Numbered from the stretch's first letter, positions 7,869 to 17,152 are shown. The stretch is 64,000 bases of DNA from JALYLC01 sp963743275 (GCA_963743275.1 CAVUPB010000008.1:806001-870000), one strand, 5' to 3'. Numbers and translations are program-made. The notes: generated by a model from the sequence alone, not told the origin.

Positions 7869-9810
7869 TCCCGCCTTCCCGCCGCGCCCCCACGGGCGCC
7901 TGCAGCTGCGGCTCGGCGCGCTCGGCGTCGTCGTCGTCGTGCTCTTCACGCTGCTCGTGCTGCGCCTGTGGGCGCTGCAGGTGCTCAACACGCGCACGTT
8001 CGTGGCGCAGGCGGCGAGCAACCACGAGAAGCAGGTCGTCGTCCGGGCGCCGCGCGGGGAGATCCTCGACGACAAGGGGCGCGTGCTCGTGCGCAATCGC
8101 GTCGCCTACGAGCTCGACCTCGACCCCGGCGCCGTGCGCGACACCGCCCGCCGGCACCAGCTGCTCCTGCGCGTGGCGCACATGCTCGACCTCGAGCCGC
8201 GCCCGCTCTGGGAGCGCGTCGACCGCCAGCTGCGGCAGGACCCGGTCGCGCCGGTGATGCTCGCGACCGACATCCCCGTGCAGCTCAAGTGGTACCTGCA
8301 GGAGAACCCGAGCACGTTCCGCGGCCTCTCGGTGGCCCAGGTGCCGCTGCGCTACTACCCGTACCGCACGCTCGGCGCGCACATCTACGGGCAGCTCTCC
8401 GAGATCGGCCCGAAGCAGCTCGAGGACCCGCGCTTCCACGACTACCACCGCGGCGACGTGATCGGCCAGAGCGGGGTCGAGCGGCGCTACGACGCGTTCC
8501 TGCGCGGCGTCGACGGCATCGACGCCGTGACCGTGGACGCGTTCGGCCAGCCGACCGGCGCGGTGCGGCACCTCAAGGCGCCCGTCCCCGGCCGCAACGT
8601 GCGGCTGACGATCGACCTCGAGACGCAGCGCGCGGCCGAGCAGGCGCTCGCCTACGGCGTGCGCAGCCACGCCGCGGAAGGGGCGACGGCGGGCGCGCTC
8701 GTCGCGATCGACCCGGCGAACGGCAAGGTGCGAGCGCTCGCGTCGTTCCCGACGTTCGACCCCAACTGGTTCATCTCGTACCGCAAGCCGAAGTTCCAGG
8801 CCCAGCTGGAGCGGATCACGCGCAACGGCGGGGCGCCGGCGCACTACCCGCTGCTCGACCGCGCGATCGCCGGCCGCTACCCGGCGGCCTCGGCCTTCAA
8901 GCCGTTCGTCGCGATCGCCGCCGTCAAGGAGCGGCTCGTGACGCCCAGCAAGCTGCTCCCCTGCACGCCGTCCGCCTACTACTACCACAAGCGCTTCAAC
9001 AACTGGGACAACACGTTCAACGGTCACATCGACCTCACCGAGGCGCTCGAGCGCTCGTGCGACACGTACTTCTACCGCCTCGGCGACGACATCTTCCGCG
9101 AGAGCGGCAAGCAGGGCCATCCGCTCCAGGACTGGGCGTCGAAGTTCGGGTTCGGCGCGCAGACGGGCATCGACATCGTGGGCGAGGACTCGGGCCTGCT
9201 GCCCGACCCCAAGTGGAAGAGCGACTTCTACAAGAAGAACTTCTCCGACCAGAGCAAGCCGTCGTACGACCCCCACTGGCTCTTCGACTCGAGCTGGAAC
9301 GCCGCCGACGAGATCAACCTCTCGATCGGGCAGGGCAACCTCAACGTGACGCCGCTGCAGCTCGCGGTCGGGTACGCCGCGATCGCCAACGGCGGCACCG
9401 TCGTGACCCCGCACGTCGTCAGCGCCGTGCAGGCGCCGAACGAGCCGACCCGCCTGCAGCCCGCGCCGCACCGCAGGCACATCAACATCGGCAGCACGCT
9501 GCTCACGGCCGTGCGCAGCGGGCTGCTGCGGGCCACGCACCAGCCGGCGGGCACGGCGACCAACGTGTTCGGGCAGTTCGCGATTCCGGTGGCGGGCAAG
9601 ACGGGCACCGCCCAGCGCCTCGGCGAGCCCGACTATGCGGTCTTCGCCTCGTATGCCCCGGCGAACGACCCCAAGCTCGCGACGGCGATCGTGATCGAGC
9701 GCGGCGGCCACGGCGGCGTCGCCGGCGCCCTCACCGCGCTCGACTTCTACTCCAAGGTGTTCAAGGTCAAGAAGCCGAACCTCGGCACGATCGTGGACCG
9801 GTCGACCTAG
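7849..9810 (+). CDS. mrdA: Penicillin-binding protein 2 (peptidoglycan D,D-transpeptidase)
   Basis: This is the class B PBP that cross-links wall peptidoglycan during cell elongation, working with RodA. An N-terminal anchor (VVVVLFTLLVLRLW) precedes the PBP dimerisation domain (RAPRGEILD, IGQSGVE) and the transpeptidase domain. The catalytic motifs are S348-A-F-K351, S403-C-D and K584-T-G. The SCD form of the second motif is usual for PBP2 rather than a loss. At 653 residues it is normal in length. It overlaps mreD and lies 25 bp before rodA. Confidence 0.95.
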   Translation: MSQPPPDPAFPPRPHGRLQLRLGALGVVVVVLFTLLVLRLWALQVLNTRTFVAQAASNHEKQVVVRAPRGEILDDKGRVLVRNRVAYELDLDPGAVRDTARRHQLLLRVAHMLDLEPRPLWERVDRQLRQDPVAPVMLATDIPVQLKWYLQENPSTFRGLSVAQVPLRYYPYRTLGAHIYGQLSEIGPKQLEDPRFHDYHRGDVIGQSGVERRYDAFLRGVDGIDAVTVDAFGQPTGAVRHLKAPVPGRNVRLTIDLETQRAAEQALAYGVRSHAAEGATAGALVAIDPANGKVRALASFPTFDPNWFISYRKPKFQAQLERITRNGGAPAHYPLLDRAIAGRYPAASAFKPFVAIAAVKERLVTPSKLLPCTPSAYYYHKRFNNWDNTFNGHIDLTEALERSCDTYFYRLGDDIFRESGKQGHPLQDWASKFGFGAQTGIDIVGEDSGLLPDPKWKSDFYKKNFSDQSKPSYDPHWLFDSSWNAADEINLSIGQGNLNVTPLQLAVGYAAIANGGTVVTPHVVSAVQAPNEPTRLQPAPHRRHINIGSTLLTAVRSGLLRATHQPAGTATNVFGQFAIPVAGKTGTAQRLGEPDYAVFASYAPANDPKLATAIVIERGGHGGVAGALTALDFYSKVFKVKKPNLGTIVDRST

Positions 9811-9835
9811 TGCGGCGTTCCGGGATCGAGCACTA

Positions 9836-11080
9836 GTGTCCAGCGTCCTCATCCCCGGGGAGCGCGTCCGTGCCCGCGAGCTGCGGCGCACGCGCCGCGT
9901 CAGCGCCTTCGGCCGCGTGCGCCGGCTCGACTGGCTGCTCCTGTTCGCGCTCGCAGGCGTGGCCGCGCTCGGCCTCGACGTCATCGGCACGGGCGCGGGC
10001 GGACACGCGTTCGTGGTCAAGCAGGAGATCTACCTGGCGCTCGGGGCGATCGCCCTGTGCGCCCTGTCGTTCATCGACATCGAGTACTTCCGCCGCCTCG
10101 AATGGCCGCTCTACGTGGGCACGATCGCGCTCGTGGCGGCGGTCTTCGCGCTCGGGTTCTCGACACGCGGCTCGCGGCGCTGGATCCAGCTGCCGTTCTT
10201 CCAGTTCCAGCCCTCCGAGATCGGCAAGCTCACGCTGCTGCTGGCGCTGGCCGCGCTGATCGCGCGCAACGCCGGCCGCATCGGCACGCTGCGCTTCGTC
10301 GTCATGTGCATCGCCTACGCGGCCGTGCCGGCCGGGCTCGTCTTCGTCGAGCCCGACTTCGGCACGGCGCTCGTCTACGTCTCGTCGCTCCTGTGCGTCC
10401 TGTTCATCGCCGGCGTGCGCCTGCGGCACCTCGCGCTGCTCGGGGCGACCACGGCGATCCTGGCCGTGGCCGTGCTGTGGGCGCTGCCGGCCGGGGGCGT
10501 GAACGTGCTCAAGCCGTACCAGGTCGACCGTCTGACCTCGTTCCTGCACCCCGACCGCAACACGCTCAGCGAGGGCTACAACCAGTCGCAGGCCAAGATC
10601 GCCGTCGGCTCGGGCGGCCTCGTCGGGCGCGGCAAGTCGGGCGCGACGCAGACGCTCAACGACTTCCTGCCGGAGCGCCGCACCGACTTCGTGTTCGCGG
10701 TGCTGGGGGAGGAGCGGGGATTCGTCGGCGCGATGCTCCTGCTCGGCCTCTACCTCGTCGTGCTGTGGCGCGTCCTGCGCGCGATCGCCGTGGCGCGCAC
10801 GCTGTTCGCGCGCCTGATCTGCGCGGGCGTGTTCGGCTGGCTGCTGGCCTCGGTCTTCATCAGCGTCGGCATGACGATCGGCATCGCGCCCGTCACCGGC
10901 ATCCCGCTGCCGCTGCTCTCGGCGGGCGGCTCCAGCACGATCACCGTGCTGGCCGCGATGGGCGTCGTGCAGTCGATCCAGCTGCGCGCGCGCCTGCCGC
11001 AGCGCCTGCTGCCGGAGCGCCCGCCCGAGCGGCCGCCCGAGCCGGGCGGAGAGGCGCTCGAGCCATCACAGCTATTGTGA
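9836..11080 (+). CDS. rodA: Rod-shape peptidoglycan glycosyltransferase RodA (SEDS family)
   Basis: RodA polymerises lipid II into glycan strands during elongation and pairs with PBP2. The protein has about ten membrane segments. The SEDS signatures are present: the RGSRRWI(Q) loop, FQPSE, the EPDFGTALV stretch and GIPLPLLSAGGSS near the C-terminus. At 414 residues it is typical, with an extra Pro/Glu-rich tail (PERPPERPPEPG). The GTG at 9836 follows the PBP2 stop by 25 bp, so the two are almost certainly cotranscribed. Confidence 0.95.
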   Translation: MSSVLIPGERVRARELRRTRRVSAFGRVRRLDWLLLFALAGVAALGLDVIGTGAGGHAFVVKQEIYLALGAIALCALSFIDIEYFRRLEWPLYVGTIALVAAVFALGFSTRGSRRWIQLPFFQFQPSEIGKLTLLLALAALIARNAGRIGTLRFVVMCIAYAAVPAGLVFVEPDFGTALVYVSSLLCVLFIAGVRLRHLALLGATTAILAVAVLWALPAGGVNVLKPYQVDRLTSFLHPDRNTLSEGYNQSQAKIAVGSGGLVGRGKSGATQTLNDFLPERRTDFVFAVLGEERGFVGAMLLLGLYLVVLWRVLRAIAVARTLFARLICAGVFGWLLASVFISVGMTIGIAPVTGIPLPLLSAGGSSTITVLAAMGVVQSIQLRARLPQRLLPERPPERPPEPGGEALEPSQLL

Positions 11081-11256
11081 GGTCTTGATGACGATCCTCC
11101 ATGCCGTGCCCGCTGCCGCGGCACGCCTCGAGCGTGCGCGGCGCGCACCGGTTGGAGCGACCCTGAACGGCGTGGACGCGCGCCCTCACAACGACTTTTA
11201 CCTCGCGCCTCGCGCGCTCTTCGGCGTGCGTGTCGCGGCGGGGTACGGAGATATCT

Positions 11257-13704
11257 ATGACCCACGTCAAGCGCATGCTGACCAGCGCCGACCCGCAAGA
11301 GGTGCGGGTTGCGATCGTCGAAGGCGGCAAGCTCTCTGAGGCGTACATCGAACGGCGAGGCCGCCGCTCGATCGTCGGCAACATCTACAAGGGACGGGTC
11401 GACGCCGTCCTGCCCGGCATGGAAGCGGCCTTCGTCGACATCGGGCTCCCGAAGAACGGCTTCCTCTACGTCGCCGAGATCGTCCTCCCCGAGCTGGACG
11501 ACCGCGAGCGCCGCTCCAAGCGCATCCAGGAGCTGATCCAGCCCGGCCAGGACGTCCTCGTCCAGGTCACGAAGGATCCGATGGGCTCGAAGGGCGCGCG
11601 CCTCACGATGGACGTGTCGCTGGCCGGCCGCTTCATGGTGCTGGCCCCCGGCGGCGACGGCGTCGGCGTGTCGAAGAAGCTCGAGGGCGACGAGCGCGAC
11701 CGCCTGCGCGACCTGCTCAAGAAGATGAAGACGCACGAGGACTGCGGCCTGATCGCGCGCACCGCCGCGCAGGGCGCCTCGCTCGACGAGCTCGAGCGCG
11801 ACGTGCGCCTGCTCGAGAAGCTCTGGGACGTCAGCCGCGGCCACGCGCAGCGCGCGCAGGCGCCGGCGCTCGTCTACTCCGAGCCCGACCTCTCGCTGCA
11901 GATGGTGCGCGACGACTTCCGCGCGGACGTCGCCGAGCTCGTGATCGACGACGAGCGGCAGTACCACCGCGTCATGGCCTACGTGCGGCGCACGTCGCCC
12001 GAGCTGGCCGAGCGCGTCAAGCTCTACAAGGGCAAGCGCCCGCTCTTCCAGCGCTACGAGATCGAGCAGGGCATCCGCTCCACGCTCTCCCGCCGCGTGC
12101 CGCTGCCCTCCGGCGGCTCGCTCGTGTTCGACTACGGCGAGGCCTTCACGGTCGTCGACGTCAACACGGGGCGCTTCACCGGCACGACCAAGAAGCTCGA
12201 GGACACGATCCTCAAGAACAACCTCGAGGCGGCCGTCGAGGTCGTCCGCCAGCTGCGCCTGCGCGACATCGGCGGCATCATCGTCGTCGACTTCATCGAC
12301 ATGGCGAGCCAGAAGAACCGCGACGCCGTGCTCGAGATCCTGCAGCGCGAGCTCAAGAAGGACCGCAGCAAGGTCTACGTCGTCGAGATCTCGCCGCTCG
12401 GCCTCGTCGAGATGACGCGCAAGAACATCGCCGACGGCGTGCGCGAGATCATGACCTGCGAGTGCCCGGTCTGCGAGGGCACGGGCCGCATCCTCTCCGA
12501 CGAGTCGCTCGCGATCGACATGCTGCGCAACCTGCGGCGCGTGGCGCGCGAGTCCAAGAGCGAGGCCTTCCGGGTCGAGCTCGAGGACGCCGTGGCGCGC
12601 GCGCTGATCGGCACCGGCGGCGCCGGGCTCGACGAGCTCGAGCACGAGACGGGCCGCGCCTTCGACGTCGTCGGCCGCACCGACGTGCCGCGCGACCACT
12701 TCGAGGTGCTGGCCGAGGGCACGCTGGCCGAGATCGGCGCCGAGGCGCCGCCGTGCTCGCCGGGCGACGAGCTCAAGCTGCCCGTGCTCGAGCCGCACCG
12801 CTTCGTCGAGACGGACGCGGTCTCGCGGCTCAGCGCCGGCTACGAGGTGCAGGTCGTCGGCGGGCTGCCGTACGTCGGCACGACGCAGCGGCTGCGCATC
12901 GAGCGCGCGACGCGCTTCGCCGCCCAGGCGGCGCTGCTCGACGTCGAGCCCGCGCGGCCGGTGGCGGCGCCGACGCCCCGGACGACGGTCGACGACGTCG
13001 ACGGCGAGCCGGTGGACAGGGTCTCCGACATCCTCGAGCCCGAGCGCCGCGTCGGCGAGCGCCTCGACGTCGAGGGCCGCGTGCGCCGCCAGAAGCGCCG
13101 CACGGCGTCCGAGCAGCGCCGCGAGAAGGGCCGCGCGAGCGGCTCCGGCGGCTCCGGCGGCGGGCGCGACGGCGCGAAGAAGCCGGCCAAGGCCGCCGCC
13201 GCCGGCGAGGGCGCGGCCGAGGGCGACGACAGCGATGCGCGCACGCCGGAGGACGGCGAGGCCGCGGCCAAGCGCCGCCGCCGGCGCGGCGGGCGCGGTC
13301 GCCGCGGGCGCGGCGGCAGCGGCGCCAACGGCGCGCGCGCGACCGACGAGGGCGGGAGCGAGGCCGTCGCCAACGGCGCGCCGGCCGAGCCGGCCGTCGC
13401 AACCGCGGCGGTCTCCGAGCGCGCACCGCGCGAGCCGGGCGCGGCACGGCCGCGTCAGCGGCGCCGGCGCACCCCCGCCGGGGGCGGCGCCAACGGCGCA
13501 GCGGGCGAGGAGCGCGCCGAGCGCGAGCCCGCGCCGGCGAGCGCGCCGGCCGAGCCGGCCGCAGCGCGGGCACCACGCGCCCCGCGGGCGCCGCGAGCGC
13601 CGCGCGAGCCCCAGACGGGCTCCACCGCGGCCCGGGACGCGGCGGCCGCCGCGAGCGAGGACGAGCGCCGCAAGGGCCTCATCTCGCGCATCCTCGGGCG
13701 TTAG
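11257..13704 (+). CDS. rng: Ribonuclease E/G family endoribonuclease with a long basic Ala/Arg/Gly-rich tail
   Basis: This enzyme cleaves single-stranded AU-rich RNA in mRNA decay and rRNA/tRNA maturation. The S1 domain is near the N-terminus (GNIYKGRVDAVLPGMEAAFV). The DNase I-like catalytic core has metal ligands D301 (VVDVNTG) and D345 (VVDFIDM). The zinc-link is C403-P-V-C406. From about residue 590 onward, some 225 residues are disordered and low-complexity (KRRRRRGGRGRRGRGG, repeats of RAPRAP), ending in a conserved-looking RKGLISRILGR. The scaffold tail is C-terminal only. The start was set by GGAG at 11247-11250. The 176-bp leader from rodA holds no convincing gene. Confidence 0.93.
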   Translation: MTHVKRMLTSADPQEVRVAIVEGGKLSEAYIERRGRRSIVGNIYKGRVDAVLPGMEAAFVDIGLPKNGFLYVAEIVLPELDDRERRSKRIQELIQPGQDVLVQVTKDPMGSKGARLTMDVSLAGRFMVLAPGGDGVGVSKKLEGDERDRLRDLLKKMKTHEDCGLIARTAAQGASLDELERDVRLLEKLWDVSRGHAQRAQAPALVYSEPDLSLQMVRDDFRADVAELVIDDERQYHRVMAYVRRTSPELAERVKLYKGKRPLFQRYEIEQGIRSTLSRRVPLPSGGSLVFDYGEAFTVVDVNTGRFTGTTKKLEDTILKNNLEAAVEVVRQLRLRDIGGIIVVDFIDMASQKNRDAVLEILQRELKKDRSKVYVVEISPLGLVEMTRKNIADGVREIMTCECPVCEGTGRILSDESLAIDMLRNLRRVARESKSEAFRVELEDAVARALIGTGGAGLDELEHETGRAFDVVGRTDVPRDHFEVLAEGTLAEIGAEAPPCSPGDELKLPVLEPHRFVETDAVSRLSAGYEVQVVGGLPYVGTTQRLRIERATRFAAQAALLDVEPARPVAAPTPRTTVDDVDGEPVDRVSDILEPERRVGERLDVEGRVRRQKRRTASEQRREKGRASGSGGSGGGRDGAKKPAKAAAAGEGAAEGDDSDARTPEDGEAAAKRRRRRGGRGRRGRGGSGANGARATDEGGSEAVANGAPAEPAVATAAVSERAPREPGAARPRQRRRRTPAGGGANGAAGEERAEREPAPASAPAEPAAARAPRAPRAPRAPREPQTGSTAARDAAAAASEDERRKGLISRILGR

Positions 13705-13740
13705 ACCTGCTCCACACGGTCGCGCGCCGTGACGGCGCAT

Positions 13741-13758
13741 GACCGGCAACGGCCGGTC
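13741..13758 (+). terminator. Hairpin after the RNase E/G gene
   Basis: GACCGGC at 13741-13747 pairs with GCCGGTC at 13752-13758 across a four-base loop, 37 bp after the stop. There is no T-run, as is common in high-GC genomes, so intrinsic termination is likely but unproven. Confidence 0.45.
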
Positions 13759-13800
13759 CGGCGCGGCGCCGCACGCGGGGCCGCTTCTCCAGGTGTTCGC

Positions 13801-13806
13801 TATGCT
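13801..13806 (+). promoter_or_regulatory. Possible -10 element upstream of rplU
   Basis: TATGCT lies 64 bp before the rplU start in the GC-rich spacer and fits the TANNNT pattern. No good -35 is visible at the expected spacing. It would drive the rplU-rpmA-obg-nadD group separately from the mre-rod genes. Confidence 0.35.
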
Positions 13807-13869
13807 TCCGTCCTGCGGCCGCTGCGTGGCTGCGTTTCCCCTCTCTCGCCAATCGATCGAAGGCCCTCC

Positions 13870-14435
13870 GTGTTTGCCGTCATCTCGCTCGGCGGAAAGC
13901 AGTACCGCGTCCGCAAGGGCGAGTACCTGACCGTCGACCGCCTCGCGCACGACGCGGGCTCCACCTTCACGCCCGTCGTGTTGCTCGCGACCTCGGGCGA
14001 CGACGTCTCCATCGACGCCGCCGACCTCGCCAAGGTCACGGTCACGGCGCGGGTCGACGAGCACCTGCTCGGGCCCAAGATCCGCGTGGCCACGTACAAG
14101 CCGAAGAAGAGCTCGAAGAAGGCGCGCGGTCACCGCAGCCGCCTCTCGCGCATCACGATCGAGGACATCGCCGTCGGCACGGCGCCCAAGAAGGCGGCCG
14201 CCAAGGCCGCGCCGAAGGCCGAGGTCGCGACCGAGGCGAAGCCCGCGGCGGCCGAGAAGCCCGCGGCCGCCGCGAAGCCCGCGCCGCCGAGAAGCCGGCA
14301 GCCGCCGCGAAGCCCGCGGCCGCCAGGAAGCCGGCCGCGGCGAAGAAGCCCGCGGCCGCGAAGAAGCCCGCGGCAGCCAAGAAGCCGGCGGCGGAGAAGC
14401 CCGCCGACGAGCCCGCGACGGAGCAGGAGGCGTAA
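13870..14435 (+). CDS. rplU: 50S ribosomal protein L21 with a Lys/Ala/Pro-rich C-terminal extension (frameshifted)
   Basis: L21 binds 23S rRNA in the large subunit. The first 100 residues are standard (ISLGGKQYRVRKGEYL, then VATYKPKKSSKKARGHRS). They are followed by an extra 85-residue tail of KPAAAEKPAAAAK-type repeats, absent in most bacteria. Within the tail the frame breaks at 14281-14287. Restoring one missing G (GCGCCGCC to GCGGCCGCC) keeps the Lys/Ala pattern and gives TAA at 14433-14435, three bases before rpmA. The start is GTG 13870, from the family N-terminus. The gene should be essential, so a consensus error is likely. Confidence 0.88.
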
Positions 14436-14438
14436 GGA

Positions 14439-14696
14439 ATGGCACACAAGAAGGGCCTCGGCTCCTCCAAGAACGGCCGCGACTCCAATGCCAAGCGCCT
14501 CGGCGTCAAGGTCTTCGCCGGCCAGCACGTGCCGGCCGGCTCCATCATCGTCCGCCAGAAGGGCACCGAGTTCCACCCGGGCCCGGGCGCGGCGCTCGGC
14601 CGCGATCACACGGTGTTCGCGCTCGTCACGGGCACGGTCGGCTTCGGCCGCCGCCGCGGCAAGCGCGTCGTGACCGTCGCCGCGGCCGAAGAGTAA
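14439..14696 (+). CDS. rpmA: 50S ribosomal protein L27
   Basis: L27 reaches toward the peptidyl-transferase centre. It begins directly with MAHKKGLGSSKNGRDS, so there is no cleaved N-terminal extension of the Firmicute type. The RLGVKVFAGQ and GAALGRDHTVFA blocks are intact. Its 85 residues are standard. It follows rplU by three bases after the frame repair, and obg by a 12-bp gap. Confidence 0.97.
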   Translation: MAHKKGLGSSKNGRDSNAKRLGVKVFAGQHVPAGSIIVRQKGTEFHPGPGAALGRDHTVFALVTGTVGFGRRRGKRVVTVAAAEE

Positions 14697-14708
14697 ATTG
14701 CTCGCCGC

Positions 14709-16127
14709 GTGAGCGGCCAGGGCGACTTCTACGACCGCGCGTCCGTGATCGTCGAGGCCGGGCGCGGCGGTGACGGCTGCGTCTCGTTCCGGCGCGAGAA
14801 GTTCGTGCCCAAGGGCGGGCCGGACGGCGGCGACGGCGGCGACGGCGGCGACGTCGTGCTGCTCGCCGACCCCGACATGCGCGATCTCTCGGCGTTCCGC
14901 TTCCGCCGGCACCTGCGCGGCAAGCGCGGAGTGCACGGCGAGGGCGGCGGCAAGACGGGCGGGCGCGGCGACGACGCGATCGTGCACGTGCCGCTCGGCA
15001 CGCAGGTCTACGACGCGAGCGGCGAGGTGCCCATCGCCGACCTCGCGCACGCCAAGGCGCGCGTCGTGATCGCGCGCGGCGGGCGCGGGGGGCGGGGCAA
15101 CCGGCGCTTCACGACCGCCGTGCGCCAGGCGCCGCGCACGGCCGAGGTCGGCGAGGAGGGCGAGTCGGCCGAGCTCGAGCTGCGCCTCAAGATGGTCTGC
15201 GACGCGGCGCTGCTCGGCTTTCCGAACGCGGGCAAGTCGTCGCTCCTGCGCCGCATCTCGAACGCCACGCCGAAGGTGGCCGACTACCCGTTCACGACGC
15301 TCGCGCCGCAGCTCGGCACGGTCGAGCTCGACGATCTGCGCCAGCTGACCGTGGCCGACGTGCCCGGCCTGCTCGAGGGCGCATCCGACGGCGTCGGGCT
15401 CGGGCACGCGTTCCTCGCCCACCTCGAGCGGGCGTACGCCCTCGTGCACGTGGTCGCGATCGACCCCGAGGCGGGCGACGCGCTCGCCGACTGCCGGCAG
15501 CGCTACGCCGCCATCTACGGCGAGCTCGCGAAGCACGGCGGCGGGCTGGCCGAGCGGCCGCAGATCGTCGTGCTCAACAAGCTCGACCTCGTCGACGAGG
15601 CCGAGGGCGAGGCGCTCGTGCAGGCGTTCGCCGAGGCCGTCGTCGAGGGCGGGCTGCCGCCCGATGCCGTCGTGGCGCGCGACGAGCACGCGACGCCGTA
15701 CGTGCTCGGCCTCTCGTGCGCCACCGGCGCCGGCGTCGCGAGCCTGCGCGGCGCGCTCGAGCGCGTGCTCGGCGCCATCCGCGCGGCCGAGCCCGCCGGG
15801 CCGGGCGAGGACGAGCTCGCCGACTACCTGCTCTACCGGCCGCGTGCGCGCCAGCGCATCTTCCGCCTCGTGCGCGACGACGGCACCGTGCGCATCGCGG
15901 GCCGCGAGGTCGTCGCGCTCGTCGAGAAGCTCGATCTCGCGACGCCCGAAGGCGTGCGCGCGCTGTCGCTCGAGCTCGGGCGCCTCGGCGTGATCGAGGC
16001 CCTCCGCCACGCGGGCGTGAAGCCCGGCTACGAGGTCGCGATCGGCGATGAGCGCTTCGAGTTCTCGCTGCCGCCCGAGGAGACGGCCCACGAGGAGTAC
16101 GACGACGAGGACGATCTCGAGTGGTGA
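14709..16127 (+). CDS. obg: GTPase Obg/CgtA
   Basis: Obg is an essential ribosome-associated GTPase acting in 50S assembly and stress control. The glycine-rich Obg fold covers about 1-160 (GGDGCVSFRREKFVPKGGPD). The G domain has G1 GFPNAGKSS (170-178), G3 DVPGL and G4 NKLD. A C-terminal OCT domain covers about 345-430. At 472 residues it is a three-domain actinobacterial form with an acidic tail (EEYDDEDDLEW). The GTG start sits in the usual rplU-rpmA-obg order. Confidence 0.96.
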   Translation: MSGQGDFYDRASVIVEAGRGGDGCVSFRREKFVPKGGPDGGDGGDGGDVVLLADPDMRDLSAFRFRRHLRGKRGVHGEGGGKTGGRGDDAIVHVPLGTQVYDASGEVPIADLAHAKARVVIARGGRGGRGNRRFTTAVRQAPRTAEVGEEGESAELELRLKMVCDAALLGFPNAGKSSLLRRISNATPKVADYPFTTLAPQLGTVELDDLRQLTVADVPGLLEGASDGVGLGHAFLAHLERAYALVHVVAIDPEAGDALADCRQRYAAIYGELAKHGGGLAERPQIVVLNKLDLVDEAEGEALVQAFAEAVVEGGLPPDAVVARDEHATPYVLGLSCATGAGVASLRGALERVLGAIRAAEPAGPGEDELADYLLYRPRARQRIFRLVRDDGTVRIAGREVVALVEKLDLATPEGVRALSLELGRLGVIEALRHAGVKPGYEVAIGDERFEFSLPPEETAHEEYDDEDDLEW

Positions 16128-16705
16128 GCACGGAGACGCCGCGCGTCGGGGTGCTCGGGTCGCTCTGCAACCCCGTGCACCTCGGCCACCTGCTGCTCTG
16201 CCAGGAGGCGACCTGGCAGCTCGGGCTCTCGCGCGTCGTGCTCGTCCCGACCGGCATTCCCCCGCACCGCCCGGCGCCGCGCGAGCCGGCGGCCATGCGC
16301 CTGCGGCTGGCCCAGGCGGCGGCCATCGGCAATCCGGCGCTCACGGTCTCGCGCGTCGAGATCGACCGCCCGGGGCCGTCGTACATGGTCGACACCCTGC
16401 GCGAGCTGGCGCAGCGCTATCCCGGCAACGGCCTCGTGCTGCTGCTCGGCTCCGACCAGTATGCGGCGCTCTCGACCTGGCACGAGCCCGAGCTCGTGCC
16501 GCAGCTGGCGCGCATCGCGGTGGCCCGGAGACCGGGCGTCTCACCCGACGTCCTGGCCGACGCCGACGTCGAGCGCATCGAGATGCCACAGGTCGACATC
16601 TCCTCGTCGATGATCCGCGAGCGCGTCGCCGCGGGCCGGCCGATCCGCCATCTGGTTCCCGATCCGGTGCGCGAGCTGATCGAAGCCGAAGGTCTCTACC
16701 GATAG
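16124..16705 (+). CDS. nadD: Nicotinate-nucleotide adenylyltransferase NadD
   Basis: NadD adenylates nicotinate mononucleotide to deamido-NAD. The nucleotidyltransferase HIGH-like site reads GSLCNPVHLGH rather than the usual GGTFDPVHxGH. The two histidines are kept, but Phe and Asp are replaced by Cys and Asn. The second signature ISSSMIRERV near the C-terminus is normal. It has 193 residues from the GTG at 16124, which overlaps the obg stop (GTGA); a second GTG is at 16121. The position between obg and rsfS supports the call. Confidence 0.92.
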   Translation: MSTETPRVGVLGSLCNPVHLGHLLLCQEATWQLGLSRVVLVPTGIPPHRPAPREPAAMRLRLAQAAAIGNPALTVSRVEIDRPGPSYMVDTLRELAQRYPGNGLVLLLGSDQYAALSTWHEPELVPQLARIAVARRPGVSPDVLADADVERIEMPQVDISSSMIRERVAAGRPIRHLVPDPVRELIEAEGLYR

Positions 16706-16762
16706 CTGGGCATGTGGAACCCGTGGTAAGGTGGCCCAAGTGAGGTATGAGACTGGAGCCGG

Positions 16763-17113
16763 CTGCTGAGCCGCGGACACGAGCTCGCGGATCGCATTGC
16801 CGCGATCTGCTCCGACAAGCTTGCAGAGGACGTCGTCATCCTCGACATGGAGGACGTGGTCGGGTACACCGACGCGTTCGTCATCTGCTCGGGTCAGAAC
16901 GCCCGCCACGTGCAGGCGATCGCCGAGGAGGTCGAGCTCGTGCTCAAGCACGACGAGGGCCTCCTGCCGAAGGGCGGCGAGGGCCGGCGCGAGGGCGATT
17001 GGATCCTGCTCGACTATCTCGACTGCGTCCTGCACGTGTTCACGCCCGAGGCGCGCGTGTTCTACCGGCTCGAGCAGCTCTGGGGCCAGGTGCCCCAGCG
17101 CCAGGTCGTCTGA
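16763..17113 (+). CDS. rsfS: Ribosomal silencing factor RsfS (start unresolved)
   Basis: RsfS binds L14 and blocks subunit joining when nutrients are short. Clear family sequence runs from about 16775 (HELADRIAAICSDKLAEDVV) through VGYTDAFVICSG, GEGRREGDWILLDYLDCVLH and HVFTPEARVFYRLEQLW. The first ATG in frame is 16847, which would cut off about 25 conserved residues. Upstream only CTG codons occur before a stop at 16748. An ATG at 16747 in another frame would lead in if one base in CCGGCTG (16759-16765) were removed. I mark the start at CTG 16763 as a placeholder. Confidence 0.85.
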   Translation: MLSRGHELADRIAAICSDKLAEDVVILDMEDVVGYTDAFVICSGQNARHVQAIAEEVELVLKHDEGLLPKGGEGRREGDWILLDYLDCVLHVFTPEARVFYRLEQLWGQVPQRQVV

Positions 17114-17152
17114 CCGGAACGCCGGCACGTCCCTGGTAGACTCGGCGTCCGC

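Noticed and set aside
11085..11339. An 84-residue frame between rodA and the RNase E/G gene
   Set aside because: It overlaps the well-supported start of the RNase gene, its second half is an Arg-rich out-of-frame reading of that gene, and it has no ribosome-binding site.
13085..13680. Repeat array in the RNase E/G tail (RAPRAP, GSGG units)
   Set aside because: These are low-complexity coding repeats of a disordered tail, not a CRISPR or mobile element.
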